Assembly: GCA_934553285.1 (NCBI GenBank)
Contig: CAKTFD010000063.1
Span: 1 to 13,115 of the forward strand
DNA: 13,115 bases
Reading direction: 5' to 3'
Origin: an uncultured Faecalibacterium sp.
GTDB lineage: Bacteria > Bacillota > Clostridia > Oscillospirales > Ruminococcaceae
Of this stretch, positions 1-5,484 are shown one piece after another. The position numbers and the translations under genes are program-made. The stretch's first letter is position 1, and every line of letters begins with the position of its first letter. The notes beneath the pieces were generated by a model. The model saw only the letters and a list, made by a program, of their open reading frames with translations, was not told where the DNA came from and did no database searches.

Positions 1-1412
1 ATCTGGTTCAGGATGCCCTCGCCGTGGGTATCGGTCAGGAACTGGTTGCGGTAGCCGAACAGGCCGCGGCTGGGCATACGGAACTCCAGACGCACGCGGT
101 CGGTGCCCAGAGACTCCATCTGCTGCAGGATAGCCTTGCGCTGGCCCAGACCGGTCATGACAGCGCCCTGATACTGGGTGGGCACATCGATGACAACATG
201 CTCCATAGGCTCGTAGGTCTTGCCGTCGATGACCTTGGTCAGAACGTGCGGGGGAGAGACCTGCAGCTCGTAACCTTCGCGGCGCATGGTCTCGATAAGG
301 ATAGACAGGTGCATCTCGCCACGGCCCATCACGCGGAAGGAATCGGTCGTGGGAGAGTCCTCCACCTTCAGCGCAACGTCTTTCAGCAGTTCCTTCTGCA
401 GGCGGTCGCGGATCTGGCGGCTGGTGACATACTTGCCCTCGCGGCCGGCCAGCGGGCTGTCGTTGACCGAGAAGGTCATCTCCACGGTGGGGTCGTTGAT
501 CTTGACGAAGGGCAGCGGCTCCACCAGAGCGGGGCTGCACAGGGTGTTGCCGATGGTCACATCGGGCAGACCGGAGAAAGCCACGATATCGCCTGCGGTG
601 ATGTTATCGCAGGGCTGACGGCCATTGGCCTGGAAGTCGTACAGCTTGGTCAGGCGGCCGCGCATTTTTAGGTCGGGGTTGTGCCAGTCGCAGACGACCA
701 CTTCCTCACCGACCTTGGCCACACCGTTCTGGATGCGGCCGATGCCGATGCGGCCAACGAACTCGTTGTAGTCCACAGAGGAGACCAGCATCTGGAAGGG
801 AGCCTCGGGATCACCTTCGGGCGGCTGGATGGTGTCCAGCAGGGTGTCGAACAGGGGGATCAGGTCAGTGCCGGGCACATCCGGATCCAGGCTTGCAGTG
901 CCCTGACGGCCGCAGCAGAACAGGATGGGGCATTCCAGCTGTTCATCGGTAGCGCCCAGGTCCATCAGCAGGTACAGCACTTCATCGATGACTTCCTTGA
1001 TGCGGGCATCGGGACGGTCGATCTTATTGATGGCGACCACCAGGCTCAGGTTCTGCTGCAGGGCCTTCTGCAGCACGAAACGGGTCTGGGGCATGCAGCC
1101 CTCGGCAGCATCCACCAGCAGCAGAACGCCGTTGACCATTTTCAGCACGCGCTCCACCTCGCCGCCAAAGTCGGCGTGGCCCGGGGTATCCACGATGTTG
1201 ATCTTGACACCCTTGTAGGTGCAGGAGCAGTTCTTGGCCAGGATGGTGATACCGCGCTCACGCTCGATATCGCCGCTGTCCATCACGCGCTCGGACACGA
1301 CCTGGTTGTCGCGGAAAGCGCCGCTCTGACGCAGCAGGGCATCCACCAGGGTGGTTTTGCCGTGGTCGACGTGAGCGATAATGGCAACGTTGCGCAAATC
1401 GTTACGAACCAT
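1..1412 (-). CDS. typA: Translational GTPase TypA/BipA (3' end beyond window)
   Basis: Ribosome-binding GTPase of the EF-G/LepA superfamily, linked in other bacteria to ribosome assembly and to growth under stress or cold. About 470 residues of the roughly 600-residue protein are present; the C-terminal quarter lies left of the window. G1 motif AHVDHGKT at residues 13-20, switch I RGIT at 53-56, G3 DTPGH at 75-79 and G4 NKID at 129-132 are all intact. They are followed by the beta-barrel domain II and the EF-G domain III/V-like part, including the MGRGEMHLSILIE stretch typical of BipA. The start is the ATG at 1412-1410, with an AGAGAGGT ribosome site 8 bases upstream. No other gene shares its transcript within the window. 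It is divergent from the beta-CASP gene. Identification is firm from motif order and N-terminal sequence. Confidence 0.97.
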   Translation of the reverse strand, partial: MVRNDLRNVAIIAHVDHGKTTLVDALLRQSGAFRDNQVVSERVMDSGDIERERGITILAKNCSCTYKGVKINIVDTPGHADFGGEVERVLKMVNGVLLLVDAAEGCMPQTRFVLQKALQQNLSLVVAINKIDRPDARIKEVIDEVLYLLMDLGATDEQLECPILFCCGRQGTASLDPDVPGTDLIPLFDTLLDTIQPPEGDPEAPFQMLVSSVDYNEFVGRIGIGRIQNGVAKVGEEVVVCDWHNPDLKMRGRLTKLYDFQANGRQPCDNITAGDIVAFSGLPDVTIGNTLCSPALVEPLPFVKINDPTVEMTFSVNDSPLAGREGKYVTSRQIRDRLQKELLKDVALKVEDSPTTDSFRVMGRGEMHLSILIETMRREGYELQVSPPHVLTKVIDGKTYEPMEHVVIDVPTQYQGAVMTGLGQRKAILQQMESLGTDRVRLEFRMPSRGLFGYRNQFLTDTHGEGILNQ

Positions 1413-1475
1413 AAATTTCAACCTCTCTATATTGGAAATATCATAAAATACGAACAGACATCATACACACCTAAG

Positions 1476-1503
1476 TTTATAACAGAACGGGGTGGTTTGT
1501 CAA
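1476..1503 (-). promoter_or_regulatory. Sigma-A promoter of typA
   Basis: Read on the minus strand, a perfect -35 box TTGACA (1498-1503) is followed after 16 bases by TATAAA (1476-1481). This would start transcription near 1468-1470, giving a leader of roughly 55 bases before the typA ATG. The surrounding DNA is AT-rich, as expected of a promoter. Confidence 0.75.
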
Positions 1504-1585
1504 GATTGTATAAAAATTTTTTCTGCAATTCGGCAATATGCCCGTAAAGATCCCGCAGATTTGTGCGGCGCGCACTTCTAAAATA

Positions 1586-1594
1586 TGCTATACT
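1586..1594 (+). promoter_or_regulatory. Extended -10 promoter candidate for the beta-CASP gene
   Basis: TGCTATACT is an extended -10 element (TG, one base, TATACT). It lies 43 bases before the TTG start, so transcription would begin near 1600. I see no good -35 box at the proper distance, which is tolerable for extended -10 promoters. A small CCGCA...TGCGG inverted repeat (1553-1568) sits where the -35 would be; it could be a protein-binding site or chance. Confidence 0.5.
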
Positions 1595-1637
1595 ATAGCC
1601 ATAAAACAGCCACGAAACGAACCGGAGGTGCTTTGCA

Positions 1638-3245
1638 TTGAAAATCACTTTTTTGGGCGCGAATCACGAAGTGACCGGCAGCTGCACCATGCTGGAAGCC
1701 GCTGGCCAGCGGTTCCTGATCGATCATGGCATGGAGCAGGGCAAGGATGTATATGAAAACGAGCCGCTTCCGGTGGCACCCGGCGAGATCGATTTTGTGC
1801 TGGTGACCCATGCACATATCGATCATACCGGCCTGCTGCCGCTGCTGGCACATAACGGTTTCCGGGGCAGGATCTACGCCACCACCCCCACGGTGGAGCT
1901 GTGCGGCATCATGCTGCGGGACTCGGCGCATATCCAGGAGTTTGAAGCAGAGTGGAAAAACCGCAAGGGCAGGCGCTCCGGCGCAGAGCCGGTGGAGCCG
2001 CTGTACACGATACAGGATGCAGAGGCCGCCTGCCGCCTGTTTGTTGGGGTGGCATACGAAAAACGCATCCAGCTGGCCCCCGGTATCGAGGCTCGTTTCG
2101 TGGATGTTGGCCATCTGCTTGGCTCGGCCAGCATCGAACTGTGGATCACGGAGGGCAGCACCACCACAAAGCTGGTGTTCTCCGGCGATATCGGCAACCA
2201 CGATCAGCCCATCCTTAAAGACCCTGCCTATATCCAGCAGGCGGACTATGTATTCATGGAGTCCACCTACGGCGACCGCATCCATGGCCCGCGTCCGGAT
2301 TATGTAGGGGAGCTGGCAAAGATCCTGCAGCGCACCTTTGACCGCGGCGGCAATGTGGTCATCCCCAGTTTTGCGGTGGGCCGCACCCAGGAGATGCTGT
2401 ATTTCCTGCGGGAGATCAAGGAGCAGGGGCTGGTGCGGGGGCACGGCAACTTTCCCATCTACATCGACAGCCCGCTGGCGACCGAGGCTACCCGCATCTT
2501 CCAGGATACCGATGCCGACTGTTTTGACGAACAGACCCGTGCGCTGCTGGAAAAGGGCATCGACCCCATCGGAGTGCCGGGGCTGCGCATCAGCGTGACC
2601 AGCGATGACTCCCGCATGATCAATACCGACCGTGTGCCAAAGGTCATCCTGTCTGCCAGCGGCATGTGTGAAGCCGGGCGTATCCGCCACCACCTCAAGC
2701 ACAACCTGTGGCGGCCGGAGTGCACCATCCTGTTCGTGGGCTTTCAGGCGGTGGGCACCCTGGGGCGTACCCTCATCGAGGGAGCGGAAACGGTCAAACT
2801 GTTCGGCGAACCTATCGAGGTGCGGGCGGAGATCTGCCAGCTGACCGGCATGTCTGGCCATGCCGACAGGGACGGCCTGCTGCAATGGGTGGAGGCATTT
2901 ACCGAAAAGCCCCGGCGGGTGTTCGTGATACACGGCGAGGACGAGGTGGAAAACATCTTTGTCAATACCCTTACAGAACACGGCTTTACCGCCTGCGCAC
3001 CCTATAACGGTGCACAGTGGGCCATCGGTGCCGAAGGCGCTGTCTGTCTGCAGGAGGGCACAAAAGTCCGCATGGAGCAGAGAGCCGGTGAGGGAACGAA
3101 CCGTGCGGCCACCGTATTCCAGCGGCTGGTCAGTGCCGGCAAGCGCCTGCTGCGGGTCATTGAGCACAACGAGGGCGGTGCCAATAAGGATCTGGCAAAA
3201 TTTGCCGACCAGATCAACGCCCTGTGCGATAAATGGGACCGGTAA
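1638..3245 (+). CDS. Beta-CASP metallo-beta-lactamase fold RNase-like protein (Ysh1/CPSF type)
   Basis: A 535-residue zinc-dependent hydrolase of the metallo-beta-lactamase/beta-CASP family, whose members are mostly RNA endo/exonucleases; it is presumably cytoplasmic. The zinc motif THAHIDH is at residues 57-63, motif 3 histidine at 159 (VGHLLGSAS), and motif 4 aspartate at 184 (FSGDIG). The beta-CASP motifs follow: MEST with E208, the SASGMCEAGRIRHH block with histidines 351-352, and SGHAD with H408. It lacks the long C-terminal domain of RNase J and is closest in layout to the stand-alone YSH1/exonuclease-of-beta-lactamase-fold group. The start is TTG at 1638, supported by GGAGG 9 bases upstream and by the family N-terminus MKITFLGAN. 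The real substrate is not evident from sequence. It is a single gene, divergent from typA and followed by tRNA-Ala, which has its own promoter. Confidence 0.93.
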   Translation: MKITFLGANHEVTGSCTMLEAAGQRFLIDHGMEQGKDVYENEPLPVAPGEIDFVLVTHAHIDHTGLLPLLAHNGFRGRIYATTPTVELCGIMLRDSAHIQEFEAEWKNRKGRRSGAEPVEPLYTIQDAEAACRLFVGVAYEKRIQLAPGIEARFVDVGHLLGSASIELWITEGSTTTKLVFSGDIGNHDQPILKDPAYIQQADYVFMESTYGDRIHGPRPDYVGELAKILQRTFDRGGNVVIPSFAVGRTQEMLYFLREIKEQGLVRGHGNFPIYIDSPLATEATRIFQDTDADCFDEQTRALLEKGIDPIGVPGLRISVTSDDSRMINTDRVPKVILSASGMCEAGRIRHHLKHNLWRPECTILFVGFQAVGTLGRTLIEGAETVKLFGEPIEVRAEICQLTGMSGHADRDGLLQWVEAFTEKPRRVFVIHGEDEVENIFVNTLTEHGFTACAPYNGAQWAIGAEGAVCLQEGTKVRMEQRAGEGTNRAATVFQRLVSAGKRLLRVIEHNEGGANKDLAKFADQINALCDKWDR

Positions 3246-3350
3246 CGCGATGCTGCGCCGAGCATATCTATAAGAAAAACGCAGCTGCGTTGAAAGCGGC
3301 GGACGCAAAAGAAACAATAAAAAAGGAACGCGATTTTTTGTAAAAAACCG

Positions 3351-3379
3351 TTGACAAGCGCGCTCCCGGCTGGTATAAT
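3351..3379 (+). promoter_or_regulatory. Consensus sigma-A promoter of tRNA-Ala
   Basis: Perfect -35 TTGACA (3351-3356) and perfect -10 TATAAT (3374-3379) are separated by exactly 17 bases, with an additional extended -10 TG at 3371-3372. This very strong promoter would start transcription near 3386, about 27 bases before the mature tRNA. It shows that the tRNA is transcribed independently of the beta-CASP gene. Confidence 0.92.
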
Positions 3380-3412
3380 AACCCATGTCGTCAGGCACGA
3401 TGCCAAACATCT

Positions 3413-3488
<76 letters not shown>

Positions 3489-3489
3489 A

Positions 3490-3531
3490 AAAAGCACTGT
3501 ACTTCGTAGGAAGTATGGTGCTTTTCTTTTT
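3490..3531 (+). terminator. Rho-independent terminator of tRNA-Ala
   Basis: A 16-bp stem (3490-3505 with 3510-3525, including G-U pairs) closed by a GTAG loop. It begins one base after the CCA end and is followed by a CTTTTT tract. Confidence 0.92.
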
Positions 3532-3716
3532 GCTGAAGCCGTTTTTTGGGGTTGCATTGCTTCGCCTGCACCGTTTTCAGGCTTTTGCAGGCGGTTCCTA
3601 TACAACCCCCAACTTTTGACGTTACACCGTTTTTAAAAAAGAATGTTTGCCGCCCGGTTTTTCAGCAGGCTGCTGCATCATCCCCCTCAATTCCTGATTT
3701 TTACATAGATGCAGCA

Positions 3717-3757
3717 AAAGGCGGTGATCTTCCACAATAAGGGAAGCCACCGCCTTT
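3717..3757 (-). terminator. Terminator of the toxin-antitoxin operon
   Basis: A perfect 10-bp stem AAAGGCGGTG/CACCGCCTTT, extended by CTTCC/GGAAG after a small internal loop. It lies 5 bases past the toxin stop codon; on the minus strand the right arm runs into TTTTG. The symmetric A/T ends mean it could work in both directions. The rest of 3532-3716 holds no gene I can support, only short imperfect inverted repeats and T-rich runs. Confidence 0.75.
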
Positions 3758-3762
3758 GTTGA

Positions 3763-4080
3763 TTATCGGATGAGCCAGCCGTAATCCTGTCTGCAATCTA
3801 CCACATAATCCGCATAAACCGTATTATCTACGATCTGGAAGATGAGCATATAGCGTTTTTCAAACAAGATAAATCGGTAAGCGTTTTTAGGAATGTATTC
3901 GCCTTTGAGCCATGGGCAGCGCTGCGGCATCTGCTCCAAAGATTTTGCAGCCTTTTCAAATTCGGCTGTAAGCCGCTCTGCTGCTGCAGGGCTGGCCTGT
4001 GCCAGAAATGCGGCATGGGACACCAGCATCTGAGCAGCCCGCGCTGACACGATCACGCGGTATTTATTTTGCTGTTCCAT
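3763..4080 (-). CDS. RelE/ParE family toxin of a type II toxin-antitoxin pair
   Basis: A 105-residue basic protein of the RelE/ParE superfamily. Members either cut mRNA on the ribosome or poison gyrase; the sequence alone does not decide which. The family pattern is visible: an N-terminal strand YRVIVSARA, two helices with LEQMP (about 48-52), then strands around NAYRFILFEKRYMLIFQI (66-83) and a closing DYVVDCRQDYGWLI (91-104). The length is normal for the family. The start ATG (4080) overlaps the end of the antitoxin gene by 17 bases, and its AAGGAGG ribosome site lies inside the antitoxin coding region, so the two are translationally coupled. The following hairpin ends the operon. GC content is visibly lower than in the large genes around it, which fits acquired DNA. 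Confidence 0.88.
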   Translation of the reverse strand: MEQQNKYRVIVSARAAQMLVSHAAFLAQASPAAAERLTAEFEKAAKSLEQMPQRCPWLKGEYIPKNAYRFILFEKRYMLIFQIVDNTVYADYVVDCRQDYGWLIR

Positions 4081-4351
4081 GCCCTGTGGCCTCCTTGATT
4101 GCGCTGCGCATCATGGAAGTGACCTCATCAATCGAATAGCCCTCGTTGCCTCGTATCCGGTCCTCTTCCACGGAAAGCAGCTCTTCACGGAGCTTTAGCA
4201 TTTTTTCTCGGCGGTTGTAGGTTTCGATGTCCATAACGACCAAGTCACCCTCGCCGTTCTTGGTGAGAAAAATCGGCTCAGCGGTTTCTCTGCACAGATC
4301 GGCAATCTCATTGTAGTTCTGGCGAATCGCTGCAGATGGACGGATATTCAT
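4064..4351 (-). CDS. Phd/YefM family antitoxin
   Basis: A 95-residue antitoxin. The N-terminal part MNIRPSAAIRQNYNEIADL is the Phd/YefM DNA-binding fold opening, followed by EPIFLTKNGEGDLVVMDIETYNRRE (about 25-49). This is the classic 'treat as transcriptional repressor, valid toxin neutraliser' region with the conserved TKNG and DIETY. The C-terminal half is helical and acidic and would wrap the toxin. I chose the ATG at 4351 rather than an upstream in-frame ATG at 4381, because AGGAGGTGC lies 7 bases before it and the family begins at MNIRPS. It normally represses its own promoter together with the toxin. It precedes the toxin gene, as is usual for such pairs. Confidence 0.9.
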   Translation of the reverse strand: MNIRPSAAIRQNYNEIADLCRETAEPIFLTKNGEGDLVVMDIETYNRREKMLKLREELLSVEEDRIRGNEGYSIDEVTSMMRSAIKEATGHGTAK

Positions 4352-4379
4352 AAAAGCACCTCCTGCTCCTGTGTGGCTC

Positions 4380-4406
4380 ATAATAGTAAAATTCTAATTA
4401 TATTAT
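4380..4406. promoter_or_regulatory. Possible antitoxin operator (inverted repeat)
   Basis: ATAATA (4380-4385) and TATTAT (4401-4406) form an inverted repeat with 15 bases between, overlapping the -10 box of the toxin-antitoxin promoter. That is where a Phd-type autorepressor would bind. The arms are short and AT-only, so chance is quite possible. Confidence 0.25.
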
Positions 4407-4430
4407 ATCCATATTGTGCAACGAAGTCAA
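4402..4430 (-). promoter_or_regulatory. Sigma-A promoter of the toxin-antitoxin operon
   Basis: On the minus strand TTGACT (4425-4430) and a perfect TATAAT (4402-4407) are 17 bases apart. Transcription would start near 4395, about 44 bases upstream of the antitoxin ATG chosen here. That also argues against use of the upstream in-frame ATG at 4381 as the main start. Confidence 0.85.
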
Positions 4431-4442
4431 TGCAGACAACTG

Positions 4443-4532
4443 TCACTTCGTTCTCCATTTCCACCACTTTGCCAGCATTACAATAATAGCAACCACGAAA
4501 ACGGCTATGAACAATACCAAAGATTGGTTCAT
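4443..4532 (-). CDS. Tiny predicted membrane peptide (29 aa)
   Basis: An open frame of 29 codons beginning MNQSLVLFIAVFVVAI and ending AKWWKWRTK. It has one hydrophobic stretch long enough to cross the membrane (residues 4-20) followed by an aromatic and strongly basic tail. That is the usual layout of type I toxins and of other small membrane peptides. It begins 13 bases after the stop of the 24-codon frame and ends 13 bases before the -35 box of the toxin-antitoxin promoter. There is no convincing ribosome site before its ATG, which is the main weakness; it could be read by re-initiation. It is not a family I recognise. It may be a chance frame in AT-rich DNA. Confidence 0.3.
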   Translation of the reverse strand: MNQSLVLFIAVFVVAIIVMLAKWWKWRTK

Positions 4533-4545
4533 TCAGGATGATATT

Positions 4546-4620
4546 CTACTTAAAAAGGAAAAGTACCGCCAATCGTACGGCCAGAGCAACCAACAGCAAA
4601 ACTTCTATAAATCTATCCAT
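4546..4620 (-). CDS. Tiny predicted membrane peptide (24 aa), type I toxin-like
   Basis: An open frame of 24 codons, beginning MDRFIEVLLLVALAV and ending VLFLFK. It is almost wholly hydrophobic with charged ends, as in short type I toxins. An AAAAGGA ribosome site lies 8 bases before the ATG, at a good distance. It is the first of two consecutive small membrane frames on the minus strand. A hairpin with a T run on the opposite strand (4653-4681) lies just upstream of its ribosome site, so a plus-strand RNA ending there would be antisense to its leader. I do not recognise a named family; coding status rests only on this composition and context. Confidence 0.38.
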   Translation of the reverse strand: MDRFIEVLLLVALAVRLAVLFLFK

Positions 4621-4652
4621 GACTTTTTCCTTTTATGTTTTTGAGTTATCTT

Positions 4653-4681
4653 AGCAGCACTTGGTTTAATGCTGCTCTTTT
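4653..4681 (+). terminator. Candidate plus-strand terminator upstream of the small membrane peptides
   Basis: AGCAGCA (4653-4659) pairs with TGCTGCT (4670-4676) across a 10-base loop and is followed on the plus strand by CTTTT. The minus strand has no T run after it, so the direction is plus. No plus-strand gene leads into it; the most likely user would be a short unannotated RNA. Confidence 0.45.
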
Positions 4682-4761
4682 CGACTGGCAAGGCCTGTGC
4701 ACTTTCGCCGAATGACCTTGCTATCCAGTGGTAAGAGATGATAAAAATAGCATAGATGCAG

Positions 4762-4800
4762 AAAGGGCTGTTGCACCAAATGATGTGCAACAGCCCTTTT
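4762..4800. terminator. Strong, probably bidirectional terminator hairpin
   Basis: A perfect 15-bp stem AAAGGGCTGTTGCAC/GTGCAACAGCCCTTT (4762-4776 and 4785-4799) with an 8-base loop, bordered by A and T runs on either side. It is the first strong terminator met by the long minus-strand operon after its last gene ends at 4953, about 150 bases away. It also closes off the small peptide region. The T runs are short (3-4), so efficiency is uncertain. Confidence 0.75.
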
Positions 4801-4850
4801 GCGCATAATGTAATCATGTGCGAAAGCGAAAAAACTGCTGAAACGAAAGC

Positions 4851-4900
4851 CTTCCATCGGTCGGGGGAAGGTGGCGCGTAGCGCCGGATGAGGGGGCAAG
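4851..4900. repeat. Interspersed palindromic intergenic repeat (REP-like)
   Basis: A GC-rich block in AT-rich surroundings: CTTCC...GGGGGAAGG, then GGCGC-GTA-GCGCC (4873-4885), then GGATGAGGGGG. I recall similar GGAAGGTG(palindrome)GGATGAGGGGG units scattered between genes of gut Firmicutes and often mis-annotated as short proteins. That is memory, not a search. Only one copy lies in this window. It sits between the operon end and the hairpin at 4762-4800. Confidence 0.6.
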
Positions 4901-4952
4901 TAAGAGGCAGAGATTGGTGCGACCTCATCAGTTACCTTCGGGAAAAAGGCTC

Positions 4953-5453
4953 TTATATGGCTGCCTGTTCTGCGATGGGGGCGGCAAGTTCGTTAAGGGC
5001 GGACATCACAGCCCGATAATTCTCCGGGAAGCTGTTGCAGCCCCGGGCTTCCAGCCTGGTGCCATCGGTGTAGATCACTTCCAGATAAAAGCTGCTGCCG
5101 TCCAGTACGTTGGGGTCGCAGCCGGAAAACTCGTTCCAGCTGCGCACATTGTAGGTGCTCAGGATGGCTTCCGCCCTTTCCATCAACTCCGGGCTTTCCG
5201 TGGTTTCGTATTCGTCCTCGTAATACAGCCACAGGTGCACCAGTGTTCCCTCTGCAGTGCGGGTAAAGCGGGTGCAGGAAACAGCTGGGACGCAGGTCCC
5301 GTGCTCAAAAAACTCGATGCTTTGCACTTCGTCTGCAGCCACTGCAGGGGAGGGGGCCTGCGGCTGGGAGGGGGCTGGGATTTGCGGGCTGCGGCAGCAC
5401 GACAGGGTGACCCCCACAGCCAACCCCAGCAAGGCGGTAAAAATCAGACGCAT
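4953..5453 (-). CDS. Small secreted protein or lipoprotein of unknown function
   Basis: 166 residues, exported. A basic start and hydrophobic core (residues 2-18) lead to TLSCC; C19 is the likely lipid-bearing cysteine, though threonine at -3 makes the lipobox atypical. A proline/alanine-rich linker (about 21-42) follows, then a compact domain of about 115 residues. That domain has WLYYEDEY, ERAEAILSTYNVRSWNEF and a terminal EVIYTDGTRLEARGCNSFPENY region. This resembles uncharacterised domains common in gut Clostridia lipoproteins, where the YTDGT...G.N.FP.NY pattern is recurrent; no function is known to me. Two cysteines (54 and 60) could form a disulfide. An AAAGGAG site lies 10 bases before the ATG. 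It is the last gene of the operon, 31 bases after the phosphatase stop. Confidence 0.82.
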   Translation of the reverse strand: MRLIFTALLGLAVGVTLSCCRSPQIPAPSQPQAPSPAVAADEVQSIEFFEHGTCVPAVSCTRFTRTAEGTLVHLWLYYEDEYETTESPELMERAEAILSTYNVRSWNEFSGCDPNVLDGSSFYLEVIYTDGTRLEARGCNSFPENYRAVMSALNELAAPIAEQAAI

Positions 5454-5484
5454 GGCTGCAGCACTCCTTTCTGCATTCAGCGGG

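Noticed and set aside
24..1547. Two long plus-strand frames opposite typA
   Set aside because: They are antisense to an intact TypA reading frame with all GTPase motifs and have no recognisable domain.
3278..3291. Perfect 14-base palindrome AACGCAGCTGCGTT after the beta-CASP gene, considered as its terminator or an operator
   Set aside because: No T run follows, the hairpin stem would be only 5 bp, and no regulator is nearby; the beta-CASP transcript may run into the tRNA terminator.
1593..3410. 605-codon open frame on the minus strand opposite the beta-CASP gene
   Set aside because: It is a mirror of a GC-rich gene with clear catalytic motifs on the plus strand, has no family features and runs across the tRNA promoter.
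4414..4644. 76-codon plus-strand frame in the AT-rich islet
   Set aside because: It has no ribosome site and an Asn/Gln/His-rich composition without domain; it lies antisense to the two better-looking small membrane frames.
4605..4928. 107- and 77-codon minus-strand frames over the repeat and hairpin
   Set aside because: They translate the intergenic repeat and the 15-bp terminator stem, a known kind of false gene call.
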